64,000 nt of DNA from Carallia brachiata (GCA_021464245.1 JADCRB010000038.1:3134811-3198810), one strand, 5' to 3'; counted from the stretch's first letter, positions 49,140-60,739 are shown. Numbers and translations: made by a program. The notes: generated by a model not told the origin, from the sequence alone.

Positions 49140-49800
49140 AATGAATTAAGAACCGGACCAAACCGGCCGGTTTAATTAGAAAAATTGGGAACCGGTCTTA
49201 GGTCCGGTCTGGTTCAACACTAAAAATGGAATTCGGATTGAACCGGAAAGAACCGGTCAAAAATCGAAAAAATCGGTAAAAAACTGAGAAAACCGGCAAA
49301 AAATCGGACCGGTTGAACCGGTTCAATTTAAACCAAAAAATTTTAAATTATAATTTGACCCAAAACTTTATCTAAATTATAATTAAAATTCTAATTTTAA
49401 CTAAAAATTTTAATTTAGTCCTCAATTGATTAAAATTTTAATTTAATCTTTAAAATAAAAATTAATATTTAATTACTATTTTAAATATTATTTTTCAATT
49501 AATTTTTATAAATTATATTTTGTTAATATATTAATTGTAATATCTTTAATGTATATAAATATTAATATAATTATTAAAATATACTTTATTTTAAATATTT
49601 ATTATCATTCTTATATAATATAACATTTTATATAATTATATAAGCTATATAAAAATTTAATTTTTATATATTTAATATTAAATACTGATTTTATCGGTTT
49701 AACCGTAATTTTATCGGTCGAACCGGTTGAAACTTGAATTTCTCAACTTTCTAATTTAATAACCGGTTTGATTTTGAAAATCTTGACCTGAAGAGGTTTG
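49140..49800. repeat. AACCGG/CCGGTT-rich repeat
   Basis: 49148-49325 holds at least eight ACCGG/CCGGT words (GAACCGGTC, AACCGGCCGGTT, GGACCGGTTGAACCGGTTC). A second cluster in inverted sense lies at 49695-49770. Between them is about 350 bp of very AT-rich DNA. Dense AACCGG patches like this are known as dispersed repeats in many dicots. I could not place exact ends. Confidence 0.6.
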
Positions 49801-50475
49801 AAGTAAATTGTAGAGGGGAGAAAATCATCGAACAACCACAAAGCTAGCGATTTCGATGATATTTTTTACAATTTAATGGTTTGCCTGACCCCGCGCCCAT
49901 GTAATGTTACATAATAAAATTTCTTTGAAATAAGAAATTGAATATTATTTTGTGTGTTCACTTAGAGTGATAATTTATTTGGTTAATCAACGTATATTTT
50001 TTATTTGTAGTTTAAATTTGAGTTTTAGTAGTTGCGTCTATAAAGTAATGACTCCCGAAACTCTCTATTTACTAATGATTTAAAATTTAACAATTGTTAT
50101 GGTCAGTTAAGAAAAGTTATGTTTAGTTTTAACAGTATTTAGATAATGAGTGTAGTTTTATTAATGAAATTAAATGAATATAAAATAAGTGATTCTCAGT
50201 TTAATCTGTAAATCCGATAATTAATATATTCGTGATAAATTTTTTCGATTAAAAAAAAAATCTTCTCTTTGGTGTATATCTTTTTTTTTTTTTTTCGAAT
50301 GTCTATAAATTTAATCAGTCAGCTCTCTTTTCTCCATGTTCAATCCATTTGCTGATATTTTTAAAATACTCCCCATATCAAATCCTTGTAAAAAAGCCGC
50401 CATTAAAAAACAGAGACTCATAAGAAGTGGAGGTGAAGAAGCAACGAAAGACAAAAGCTTTTGATCTTGTTGACA
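49801..50475. promoter_or_regulatory. probable promoter and 5' UTR of the EDA40-like gene
   Basis: AT-rich upstream DNA ending in a T-run (50281-50295) and a CT-rich leader (CAGCTCTCTTTTCTCCATG, about 50320). No unambiguous TATA box is visible. The leader probably begins near 50300. Confidence 0.35.
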
Positions 50476-52662
50476 ATGGCGACTGGTTGGAGAAGAGTGT
50501 TTTGTACATCAATCCCCAAAGAAGATCGAGAAACCCCATTATTCTCCCAAAAACAACATCATCAACAACAACAGCAGCAGCAACAGCAAAAGCAACGTTC
50601 AAACAGCAGCAGCCAGAATCCAAGAATTAGCTCAAAGTTCGGGTTTTTCTCGAACCCGTCAACACCTCGTATGCAGTCTCAAACCGTTCCAAGCCCCCCA
50701 AGTCTCCGGTGCCGGACCGCCGCCGTATCAACCACCCCAACGTCTTCAGTACCCAATAGCCCAAAGCTACAATGCAAAACCCCCCCAGTCCCAAAAAGGC
50801 CAAACAATAGCAACAGCAACAGCCCCAGATTGTTGGATTTTTCCAATCCGCCCCCGCCGACCACCGCCTCAAAAACACCCTCCAGTTTCTCCTTCCTCAA
50901 AGCCACCCTTCGCCTCTCCAAACCAAATTTCAGCCGATGCGGAATCTGCTTGCAGAGCGTGAAGTGCGGCCAAGGGACCGCCATCTTCACTGCCGAATGC
51001 AATCACCGGTTTCATTTCCCTTGCGTGGCAACAGCTCACGTCGAAAAGCAACAACTCCGTCTCTGCCCTGTTTGCAGGGTCCCGTGGAAAGAACTTCCTC
51101 TGCTCGCTGCCCAACAAATCCCAGTAACTAACGAAGAAGAAAACAAGAACAAGGCCAAGGCCAAGGATTTTCATAATAAAGCCAAGAACTTGAGAGTCTA
51201 CAACGACGACGAGCCTCTAATGTCGTTGTCCCCCGGTTCTCTCTTCAATCCCATACCGGAATTGGAAGAAAACGACGTCGAAGAAGATGGAAACAAGAGC
51301 GAAGAATTTCCATTTCATGGCCTCTTTGTCGACCCGGCTAAGGTTACTATGGATGTGGACGTCAGTTTGTCGCCTGAATCAGCGGTGTCGGCCGTCGAGA
51401 GAAATGAGGAGACGCGGGTGGTGGTGCTGAAGGTGAAGGCGCCGCCCTCTCCAGCGGCTGGGCGACGAGCGCCGATTGATCTGGTGGCGGTGCTGGATGT
51501 CAGCGAGAGAATGTGTGGTATTCAGTCGCAGATGATGAAGCGCGTTATGAGATTGGTGATATCGTCGCTGGGTTCTGACGATCGGATGTCGATCGTGGCA
51601 TTTTCCGCAACCTCCAAGCGGTTGCTTCCGCTGCGGAGGATGACGGCGACCGGGCGGAGGTCTGCCCGGCGCATTGTGGAGGCGCTTGGGAGTACCGGTC
51701 AAGGGATGAGCGCAGTCGACGCGCTGAAAAAGGCGGCGAAAGTGATCCAAGATCGCCGGGAGAGAAACCCCGTGGCCACCATCATGATTTTCTCCAACGG
51801 TCAGGATGAACGGCCCCACACGAGATGGGTCAACCAGAAGCGTTCCTCCTCGTCATTGGCAGTGTCGTCCACGCGCTTCTCTCACTTAGAAATCCCAGTG
51901 CACTCGATTGGCTTCGGGGAGAGTCACGCGCCACCACCGGAGGAAGCTATGATCAAGTGCGTTCGCGGACTTTTGAGCGTCGCGGTCCATGACCTTAGGC
52001 TCCAACTGTGGCTTGCCCGCGGTTCGGTTCGTGCGGAAATTCCAGCGGTTTACCCATTAACCGGTCTGCCCAGCATGTGTGGACCGGGTTCGGTCCGAGT
52101 TGGGGATCTCCTCGCCGAGGAGGAGAGGGAATTGCTCGTCGAGTTGAGAGTGCCCGCATCTTCTGTTGGGCCCCAACACTTGTTCGTGCGGTCGTCGTTT
52201 AGGGACCCATGGTCACGTGAGCTAGTCTTCTCCAGAGAATTGGCTTTGGTGATACCTCGGCCTCAAGCCGTTCGATCGTCGATGCTCGGCATCCAACGAT
52301 TGAGGAATCTCCACCTCAGCACAAGAGCAGTAGCCGAGTCTCGGCGATTAATGGAGCGCAACGATTTCTGGGGAGCTTATCATCTGTTGTCATCGGCTCG
52401 AGCCTTGTTGATGCAATCGAGTGATGGCTCGGCTGGCGAGTATTTGCGGGGCTTGGAGACAGAGCTAGCCGAGCTGAATCGGCGCAGGCACTATATGGTA
52501 TTGAGCCAAAAGCAGATGGGTCTACAAGTGGACGAGAAGCCGGAGCCGCATACGCCAACATCGGCTTGGCGAGCCGCGGAGAAACTGGCTAAAGTGGCGA
52601 TTATGAGGAAGCATATGAACAGGGTTAGCGATTTGCACGGCTTTGAAAATGCTAGATTTTGA
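50476..52662 (+). CDS. EDA40: RING/VWA E3 ubiquitin ligase, WAV3 family (EDA40/WAVH2-like)
   Basis: Apparently intronless, 728 codons from MATGWRRVFCTSIPKED; this ATG gives the family's conserved N-terminus. Residues 25-41 are a glutamine tract, followed by a Ser/Pro-rich region. The RING domain spans about residues 155-200 (CGICLQS...CNHRFHFPC...CPVC). The VWA domain spans about 330-450 with DVSERM in place of a full DxSxS metal site, and a conserved C-terminal region ends in HMNRVSDLHGFENARF. Length and order fit the WAV3/WAVH/EDA40 family of cytosolic E3 ligases, known in Arabidopsis for root gravitropism and waving; EDA40 was named from an embryo-sac mutant. EDA40 and WAVH2 are close paralogues, so the symbol is provisional. 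The converging RMD5-like gene lies 2.9 kb downstream. Confidence 0.93.
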   Translation: MATGWRRVFCTSIPKEDRETPLFSQKQHHQQQQQQQQQKQRSNSSSQNPRISSKFGFFSNPSTPRMQSQTVPSPPSLRCRTAAVSTTPTSSVPNSPKLQCKTPPVPKRPNNSNSNSPRLLDFSNPPPPTTASKTPSSFSFLKATLRLSKPNFSRCGICLQSVKCGQGTAIFTAECNHRFHFPCVATAHVEKQQLRLCPVCRVPWKELPLLAAQQIPVTNEEENKNKAKAKDFHNKAKNLRVYNDDEPLMSLSPGSLFNPIPELEENDVEEDGNKSEEFPFHGLFVDPAKVTMDVDVSLSPESAVSAVERNEETRVVVLKVKAPPSPAAGRRAPIDLVAVLDVSERMCGIQSQMMKRVMRLVISSLGSDDRMSIVAFSATSKRLLPLRRMTATGRRSARRIVEALGSTGQGMSAVDALKKAAKVIQDRRERNPVATIMIFSNGQDERPHTRWVNQKRSSSSLAVSSTRFSHLEIPVHSIGFGESHAPPPEEAMIKCVRGLLSVAVHDLRLQLWLARGSVRAEIPAVYPLTGLPSMCGPGSVRVGDLLAEEERELLVELRVPASSVGPQHLFVRSSFRDPWSRELVFSRELALVIPRPQAVRSSMLGIQRLRNLHLSTRAVAESRRLMERNDFWGAYHLLSSARALLMQSSDGSAGEYLRGLETELAELNRRRHYMVLSQKQMGLQVDEKPEPHTPTSAWRAAEKLAKVAIMRKHMNRVSDLHGFENARF

Positions 52663-55554
52663 TTATTAATTGTTCAAATTTCTATGTCTATTTTGTATTA
52701 GGAGCAATATAAAAAAGGTATAGAATAAATTTAATTTTGAATGTAGAAAAAAAAAAAGAAAAAAAAAAGGAAAGAATGATTGAGTGGAGCCAAGTCCATA
52801 ATAGTGACAAGCAGTACCGGACGGCTCGGCCCTTTCCGCTGAGAAAAGAACAGAGAATGAGATGAAAGGGAGTCCCACGCGATGTTATATTAGGTGAGGC
52901 ATATTGTGCTTGGTCTATGTTGCCCCACCTTTTCTTTTGTTTTCAATAAATTATTTGATTACTCAAAATAATAGAAATTTCAGGCCAATTCATTAGCTTA
53001 ACATAGATGGTATCTGGGAACCCTTAATGGGTTAGTCTTCTTATGTTTATGGAGTTGATGACTGGTGCTGTTGGTGGATTTAGCGATAGAACTTTCTGTT
53101 TTGATGAGAATACTTTATTTGGGGTTACATTTGTTTTTTCCGTCGGCTCTTTTCCAATAAAAAAAAGTGTCGGATTACGAAGGGAAAAAACTTAGTGGCA
53201 ATTGAGAATGGTGCAATTAATGACCAACATAATGTAATAAAAGATTTATCGAATTTAAAAAAATAAAAAATATACAAATATCAATAGATTGAGCATATCA
53301 CGAATGCTTCCTATTACGTTGCTACGTAGTGCTGCATAGTCCAAGTCTTTTTAGAAAGCAATCCCGTGGGAACATACACACATGCATGCCTGATAGATTT
53401 AGTCGTTTAGTGTGTTTTGTCATGGTGCAATGTACACCTGAGGATGATTGAAACACCACTTTTGGCCTGTTGTGCTAAATCCGTTAGTCAATATACAAAT
53501 TAATGGTAAACGCAAGTATGCTAAACAGAGGGCCCTATAGTGACGGAAATTCATCCACCAGCAAAAATGAATGTGAAGAGGGACCAACAAAATATGGATG
53601 CAGATAGAATTTTTTCCAGATTGAGCGACCTAAGGAGAGAGTGACAGTCAAATTATAAACCTTTTGAGGAAGGACAGAGAGAATTTTTGGAAATTATGTG
53701 GGACACAGATATATATCTGTTTTTTTTCTATCCAAAAAATGAGAAAGTGATGATGGTGTCCTAACTGGTCCCGTCAAGGAGCATACACGGATATATATCT
53801 TGGAGAGCTGTTCGTTATATTTCGCTGTGTGTTAGGCCATAACGGGAACAATTAATAAGCAGTCGTGAGACCAACAGTGGGCAATTAAAATGTTTTACTG
53901 GGATGGAAGAGTCAACTCATGACAGGAAAGAGCCTTGAAAGATGCCCCATAAGCACAAGGAATGGTCTCAGGGTGCCACGAGGCAAATGCAATCTATTTG
54001 GATTCAAGTTACTAAGTTAGTAATTAGATGTCAAGAACACTAAAATTAGTAACTTAAATGCAATCAACGTGCCACTAGCCATAACATTTAGTAATAGAGT
54101 CACTTAAACTCTTAATTTTAAATATAAGATTTGATCTTTAATTCATATAAACTAAAAAGAAAAAAAAAACGTAACTTAAATACAGTTTGTATTTGTTAAT
54201 TATTAGTAATTATGAGTTATGACAATGCCAATGGCTAATATCTCTGACCAAAGTTAGCCAGCAATCACTTGGCAAGAACTAAGACCACTTTCTCAACGGG
54301 TAAACATCTCAAATATTTCCCACTTCATCGTCCGTCCATTTTTGTGTATTTATGATTTTTCACGTTGTCATGACTCTGCTTACGAGTGTGTAAAATGTAA
54401 GAAAAAGGCTTCTCTCCTTTTTGAGCCTAAAAATCTGCGTGAAGTAGGTGGTAAAGGGAATGAAAATAACCCAAGCCTAAAAAAGGATCTTCACTTCACT
54501 GAGCTCTTTTACTTCACTTTTGCGGTATTGTTGTTTTCCTTAAATTGCGCAAAACTTTTTAAAAGCTTGACACAGGTGAGTTGCATTCCCTTCCCTTTTG
54601 TGCTGGTACTTCTGCCTTTGTATGTGCAATCTAGAGCAAGCCCATCATGCAAATGAATGTACTAGACCAAAAATTACCCAAATCCCAATAAAGTGCCATC
54701 CTTCCCCTGTGATATGATGCATGAATTGCCATCAAGTGCGATCTTGCATTTAGGAAACCATGGCCTTTAGAAATTTAAAAGCAAGTTTAGATTCATTTGT
54801 GTTCGTGGAGGAGGCAACAGTTACTATTATAAACTATAAAGAGATTGTCATATATTTTTTTTTACTGAAAAAAAAATATGTCAAAAATATATTAATTATT
54901 GTATTTGTTAGTCAAAACTGAGAGTCACCTGTTATTATCTTTATTTAACCATATCTTATAAAACAGACCTACAATCGAAATATTGTTGGACCCGAATGAA
55001 TTTCTCCTAATCGACTACGGTGTTAACTAATCTGAAACCAACGCCACACTTGCATAATTAAACTAGTTGTCAAAAGAGAACATTGTCTGCAAAGCACAGT
55101 CACTAGAACTCGAACTCAAGTTGAATGTGAGAAAAGTATATTAAATTACCATAAAACTACTACTTTCATAGCGAAAGCTTGCAAATAATGCATCAAATTG
55201 GGCTGAGAGCCAACCAGCGCCTACTCGGTGTCTGCTATAACACCAGCCACCATGCAAGCTTGGGCAGAGTAGGCTCGAACCAACACAAGCAATAAATTCA
55301 TATGTATCCAAAAACCAACCCGCTGATTAGCACGTGAACTATGCTTCTACCATAACATTAAGAAAGAATGTCTATTTACAACAAATGCAACAAGAAAGAG
55401 TACACAGAAGGCCAGCCCGCCACCAGCACTACAACATGTTCTACACAACACACCACTATTGCACCCCACGATTTTTCAGAGCCTTGTGTCCAGATAAATA
55501 GACGAAGGAAACGCACAAATTTGATACAGCCTGATGTACACGTAATGGTCCACA
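52663..55554. other. intergenic space between two converging genes
   Basis: 52663-52760 is probably 3' UTR of the EDA40-like gene, and 55200-55554 probably 3' UTR of the RMD5-like gene. The middle is AT-rich with no gene; the frame at 54342-54656 (+) is not recognised. About 54840-54960 may be an old dispersed repeat. Confidence 0.5.
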
Positions 55555-56712
55555 TTAGAAATATAGTTGCCTACAATGCGCTGCATCGATATCAGATGGG
55601 CAGTAAGGACACTTGAATATTTTTGAGCTGTTCTTTGACATCTTATTGATAGACTGCTTGCACAGAACATGGCCACAGGACATCAACATCGGTGGGTTCT
55701 CATCAGTTGATTGCTCCTTGGACACAGGACAGACGAAGATAGAATGGAACTGAAATTCCCTGTCCAACTCCACTGGCACAGGCAACTGCTTCATTGACTG
55801 CCACTCCTGCTTCTTTCCTGCCATTACAGTCAGAAACTTCAATAGGGGTGGCAAACCCTGGAATCCTGCTGCTATGGTCACACTCAAGGGGCTCTCGAAA
55901 GACTGTCCCAGAAGATTGCAGAATTGTCTGGTTAGTTCCTCAGCAACTACATTCCAATTAGTTGGTGATAGTAATTCAAAGTACGGGGATTGATCAAGCT
56001 TTCCAGCCCACAGGAGACAGCCCATTAGCTTCTGGATTTCAGCCAAATGATTGGAAGCAAAAGGAGAAATGTGAGTTCTGGCATATGCAAGAGCTTCATT
56101 CTTACTTCCATTTTGCAATATCTCCACAAATTGCAGTTGACGGAGTTTCAGTTGAAGGTCTGATCCACTTTCTTTTAGCTTTTCAGAGTTGGCAGCAGCC
56201 CAATCCAGAGCAGGTTTTAGGTTTCGACTCTTCATAGCTTCAAGCATCAGATACATTTCTGAGAAAAGAGATCTCATCGTAGCAGCAGACTCTGGTTCCT
56301 TGGCCTCGCTTATGAAGCAATCACCAATGTCGAACAGGCCTTGACGGTAGAAATGGCAAGCAATTATTTGATTAACAGTGTGAGTATCAAATTCAATATA
56401 CCTATAAGCCTTTGATATATCTTGGTTAAATGATTTCTCTAGCAGCTTTGGGTACTTGCTCAAGGCTACATTTAGTTCCTTTTGCGTGCTTTCTAGCTGA
56501 CTGAGTGGAACAATTTCTTGCAACTTTTTCTTAAGTTCACAAAGGACCGATTTATAGTCACATTCAGAGCAAGATTGTTCTGACTGTATCAATTCCAATG
56601 TCTTCTCAATTTCTTTCACTGTTTGATCAATCACTTCTTGGGTTTTAGTACTGGACAGCTTTTGCTTCTTCACAACACGATCAAATGCATCTTTTATAGG
56701 ATTAAGATCCAT
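55555..56712 (-). CDS. RMD5: RMD5-type subunit of the GID/CTLH E3 ubiquitin ligase
   Basis: 385 codons in one uninterrupted exon, MDLNPIKDAFDRVVKKQ to ...HCRQLYF; length and both ends are as in plant RMD5 homologues. A LisH motif lies near residues 109-141, CTLH near 148-205 and a CRA region to about 300. The C-terminal variant RING spans 328-371 (CPVSKEQ...CGHVLCKQ...CPYC) and lacks some canonical zinc ligands, as is normal in Rmd5/RMND5. In yeast and animals this subunit pairs with Maea/Gid9 as the catalytic RING dimer of the GID/CTLH ligase; in plants the role is inferred. The 5' UTR carries an acceptor (TTTCGCAG|GTGC, exon from 56769), so a leader intron probably reaches back to about 58726. 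Convergent with the EDA40-like gene. Confidence 0.95.
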   Translation of the reverse strand: MDLNPIKDAFDRVVKKQKLSSTKTQEVIDQTVKEIEKTLELIQSEQSCSECDYKSVLCELKKKLQEIVPLSQLESTQKELNVALSKYPKLLEKSFNQDISKAYRYIEFDTHTVNQIIACHFYRQGLFDIGDCFISEAKEPESAATMRSLFSEMYLMLEAMKSRNLKPALDWAAANSEKLKESGSDLQLKLRQLQFVEILQNGSKNEALAYARTHISPFASNHLAEIQKLMGCLLWAGKLDQSPYFELLSPTNWNVVAEELTRQFCNLLGQSFESPLSVTIAAGFQGLPPLLKFLTVMAGKKQEWQSMKQLPVPVELDREFQFHSIFVCPVSKEQSTDENPPMLMSCGHVLCKQSINKMSKNSSKIFKCPYCPSDIDAAHCRQLYF

Positions 56713-56769
56713 TTTTCTTTTCTGCTCACAGTATCAACAGTTTGATACAAGGAACAATACACAAAGCAC

Positions 56770-58407
56770 CTGCGAAACAAGAGAACACGGATGAGCTTTT
56801 GGTTTCTAATTTCAAAGGACTTTGACAGACCTAACACCATGCAAGGAAATGCTTAGGATCAAAAAAGAGAAGACATTTTCAACCCACACAAAGGAAGTGG
56901 GTCTCACAAAGAGAGAGAGTACAGACCAACCACATTGAAAACTAGACAGACAGAAGTACCCTACTTGGCAGTATTTGTGACAAAAAAAAAAGCAGAAGCT
57001 CTAAGATGAACTGATGAAGGTGTCACAATGCATCCAGAAGTGTTTGTGGCTAGCAACACATATCAAAGAGATAAGTACCACCAACCTATGCTTCTGAAGG
57101 AACCGATATGAACTTTACTTAATTGCTGTCGCAAATAGCAATGCAATTTGTTGACATGTGCATGTAAATTCTCGCCATCCACATTGTACGAGGATAAAAT
57201 CAATCAATAGAACCACAGGTACATAAACAGGATTCTTTTGTGCAGCTTGCATGAAACAATCATGTTTATATTGGATTGCTCTTTTCCCCCTTTATTTTCC
57301 AAATTACAGCTAAAACCTTTGTCTTGCAATATTTGCTGCATTCAACAATAGCATTCCCCATAAGAGTATCTTCTGATGCATCAGAAACAAGTACCAGTTC
57401 AATAGAAACTTTGTTAGTCCCCACATATTAAAATTTTCTAGCCCTTAGCCTTAAAAAAAAGTTCAAAACAAACCCAGAATCACCAGCGATAAGGCAAAAA
57501 GAAAAACTGCCTAATCTAGATCCAGTACTTAGTCTATAATGAACAATGTACACCAAAACTAAATAAGAACGCCAAAAGATTAGGTCTCTAAGAACCATAA
57601 AAAGACTAGGTCTATAAACAACATGTGTGGCACCCAATATAAGCATGAAATGCTATGCTGGTTCAGTATCAAAGGCCCGAGTTTTTCAAGGTCAATTCTT
57701 TCCACACCATCAAAAATAACAAAAGGCAATCTAGAAAGCACCAAAGGAATAAGAAAAACAAAACACCTGAAAGGGTAACAGAACCAATAAATGAGGCAGA
57801 AGAACATTTAGGTTATGATCATTACTATTGCCACTGATATCTTAGCCAAACCAAGGAAGTCATTTACCAGAACTGACAGTCTGACACTCTCTCCAACAGT
57901 ACAAAGCATTCACAGTTCAAACACCAATTTTTACAGCCGAAGAACAAGAAGGAGAGTGCCAGCTTCGACAAACCAAAGTTTGCTAACTATGTGATGAGGG
58001 GCACAACTCGTCTTCACTCTGAGATCGTTCTATATAATCCAAAAGTACCCATCACACGGTGCATCATTTGGCTAGTTAAAGCTTAATAAAAAAAATACCC
58101 ACCACAGCGCTTTGTAAAGAAGGTCCGCTCTGGGAACCTCATACAAGCCCAGAACATGAAGTTTCAACTCTAAACCATCAAATTAATATCACCCGAAAAT
58201 CCACCGAACGCACAATCGACTATAATCCCCATTTCGGACCAGCAAGAAGAATTTCAGATTTATAGAAAGCACCATTCGAGCAAAAACCACCGCGAAAGCA
58301 TCCATGCCAACCAAAATATTCAAACTGACGAACGCAAAGCAACATTTTCTAGACGAATTTAACACCAGTATCAGACTTTAAGCCCCATGGCTTAAGTGCA
58401 TCAACAA

Positions 58408-58440
<33 letters not shown>

Positions 58441-58725
58441 CAATCCAAACCATTTCGATTCACAAAATCATTCGCCTTACAGATGGAATTATAGCAAAAA
58501 TTGGCAAATACGAAAAAAACTAAAAAAAATAGGCAGCAAAACACGGATAATAACAGGCGTAAAAGTATCATACAGCGGCTTCTACAAATGAGCGAAAGTG
58601 AAAAAAAAAAAAAAAAAGATGAAAGAAACTGAAAAAAAAAACTCGGTAGAAAGAAAAAGAAACGGCGATCTGAGAGAATTGATAAGATTGCAAATAATTT
58701 AAAGCTTCGGAAAATTACTTAGTAC
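56770..58725 (-). other. probable long 5' UTR intron of the RMD5-like gene
   Basis: The acceptor GTTTCGCAG lies 57 bases before the ATG. A possible donor, AATATCTG|GTACTAAGT, is at 58725. The interval has no coding domain and is less AT-degenerate than the intergenic DNA. It contains a CT/TA microsatellite (58409-58440). The donor choice is tentative. The TSS would then fall near 58800-58950. Confidence 0.4.
58409..58440. repeat. (CT)11(TA)5 compound microsatellite
   Basis: Uninterrupted CT dinucleotides passing into TA dinucleotides, inside the presumed leader intron of the RMD5-like gene. Confidence 0.95.
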
Positions 58726-59024
58726 CAGATATTATTGAAAGTTGAGATCCGATGAAATTCGACGAGAAATCTCCTTGGCAAGAAGCAAACGCAACCTCAA
58801 GACGAAAGAAGAAGAATAAACAAAAAAGAGGAGAAGGGGGAAGAACGAAGCTGCTTGCATTTCCCAAAATGGCCTTGGCTTTTGCTCTTATTCTCCGAAA
58901 CGCCGTTTTTATCCTGTTTCTTCATGTGGAGTAGAGGGCATTGTGTACGGATATTTTTATTGTGGAAAGTTCAACCCTGGCCGCTGATCAGAATCGAAAA
59001 ATTATACTATACCGTCAGAGTTTC

Positions 59025-59685
59025 GCTTAGCTCTGGTTTAATTTTTCTGTTAATAATTATTGTTATTATTATTTATTATTAATTATTGTTACTGATTATT
59101 ATTATTAATGAATAAAATAAAATTGAGTATTTAGTTAAATTAATTAATTATTGTTAAAATAATAAAATAATTATTTAAGATATTATATTTTATTTTAAAA
59201 ATTCATTATAAAGCTTTTTGTTAAAAAAAAAGAAAGAAGAAATTTGAATTTCTTTTTTTTTTTTTGAAAATAAGTAATTTTTTATACCCAATCTTTTTAT
59301 TATTGTTTTACACTTTCTGTTTGAAAAAACAAAACAAGAAAAGAATCAAAACAAAAATATTTTAAATCTATCACAATCGATCATATGTTTAATTTTGTAG
59401 AGAATTAGAGAGAGAGAGAGGAGAGAGAGAGAGGAGAGATATATATATATATATATATATAAAAGAAGCTAAATTATTATTGTTGAAGTAATTTAGTTAA
59501 GATAAACACTATCAACTGTTATTTCTTCTAAAAAAGTAACTTAAATTTACTTTTTTAATCAGCTGCTATTTAGAGCAAAACGCAACTCAAAAAGCAAAAG
59601 AAACTAAACACCTTTTTCCCCTTATTTTTTAAAAATAAAATGTAAAAACACCACCCTAAAAGTTAAACCAAACATCTCCTTAGAT
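59025..59685. mobile_element. MITE-like repeat, family of 8750 (second copy)
   Basis: The left part (TAATAATTATTGTTATTATT...GTTACTGATTATTATTATTAATG) and the right part (TTTTTAATCAGCTGCTATTTAGAG...ACTAAACACC...AAACCAAACATCTCC) match the two ends of 8750-9480. A GA/AT microsatellite (59407-59460) lies inside. It sits about 100-200 bp upstream of the presumed RMD5 promoter. Confidence 0.58.
59407..59460. repeat. (GA)n/(AT)n compound microsatellite
   Basis: GA runs with two GGA interruptions, then an (AT)11 run. Confidence 0.95.
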
Positions 59686-59764
59686 TAGCGTGAACTTGGA
59701 TTAAGCCTACTGCCAGCCACATTATCGAATATAGAATCACAAGAATTCTTAATTTTACATTTAA

Positions 59765-60277
59765 CATCCAGGGCCTGTTTGGATTCTTTATTTGATATTA
59801 TTATTACTAATTGTTACTACCAATTGTTGATTATTGATTATTGATTATTGTTTCTTATTACTGATTGCTAAAAAAAATTAATGAAGTATTTGATTAATTT
59901 TGTACTTGTTGTTATTATTGAATAATGAAATGACTTATTTAGATATTTAATTTATATTAATGTATCTTCTTAATAAACTTATTTTTATAGTTTTAATTTT
60001 TTTAAATAAGTATTCTATAAATAATATTAATAATTGTCTCACTTATTTTTTAATTTTTTTAAAAAAATTATTGATATTACTAGATAGTAAAAAAAATATA
60101 ATATTTGCGTTTTTTTAAGTGTCAATATTAATAAAAATTTAAAGTAAAAAAATATTATTTAAAAATTATTAAAAAATATTTTATTTATATAAATATTCAT
60201 AAAAATAATAATAACTAATAAATTTAATTCATATAATAAATAAAATAATAATAAAATTGTATAAATATTTTTAAGGA
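59765..60277. mobile_element. MITE-like repeat, family of 8750 (third, 3'-truncated copy)
   Basis: Starts GGGCCTGTTTGGATTC and follows 8750-9250 block by block (ATTGTTACT, ACTGATTGCT, TAATGAA.TATTT, ATAATGAAATG, ATTTAGATAT, ATAATAATAAAAT). The conserved right end (AATCAGCTGCT...CAAACA) is absent, so it is truncated. Confidence 0.58.
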
Positions 60278-60739
60278 AGGCCATATTTACACGTGCGAGA
60301 ATGCTTCTTGCGCGCAGATTAGGGGTGTTCGAGTGTCGGATTGGGCGGATTTGGGGGTATATTGCATCCAATTTGTCATCCGCAGGTTGGATAATTCTCC
60401 ATCCACACTCAATCCATCATACAACCAAATCCATTCAATTCAATCTGTCATTGGTGGATTGAATTAGATTGGTTTTGGTGGATTGTATACAACAAAAAAA
60501 AATTATAATGTTCTTCAATTTATACTCATCATCAATTATTAATGTTTTTACTTGTTCTTACCAACTTTACTATTATAATGTATATATTATATTCATTCGC
60601 AATTTTAAATATGCATGAGAACTGATTAAGATCCACTAAAAGGCTATATTAGGCCGATTTTACTTGGCAAAAGACATCTTAAGGCTAATTTATTGATCAG
60701 TTTGTATATAATTCACAATAGCAAAGCTCAACCTCATAT
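60278..60739. other. intergenic DNA with a possible repeat end
   Basis: 60325-60500 (AGGGGTGTTCGAGTGTCGGATTGGGCGG, then several TTGGTGGATTG-like words) resembles ends of common dispersed plant repeats, but boundaries are unclear. No gene seen. Confidence 0.4.

Noticed and set aside
51379..51819. 146-codon frame antisense to the EDA40-like gene
   Set aside because: A shadow of a GC-rich coding region; composition, not homology, explains it.
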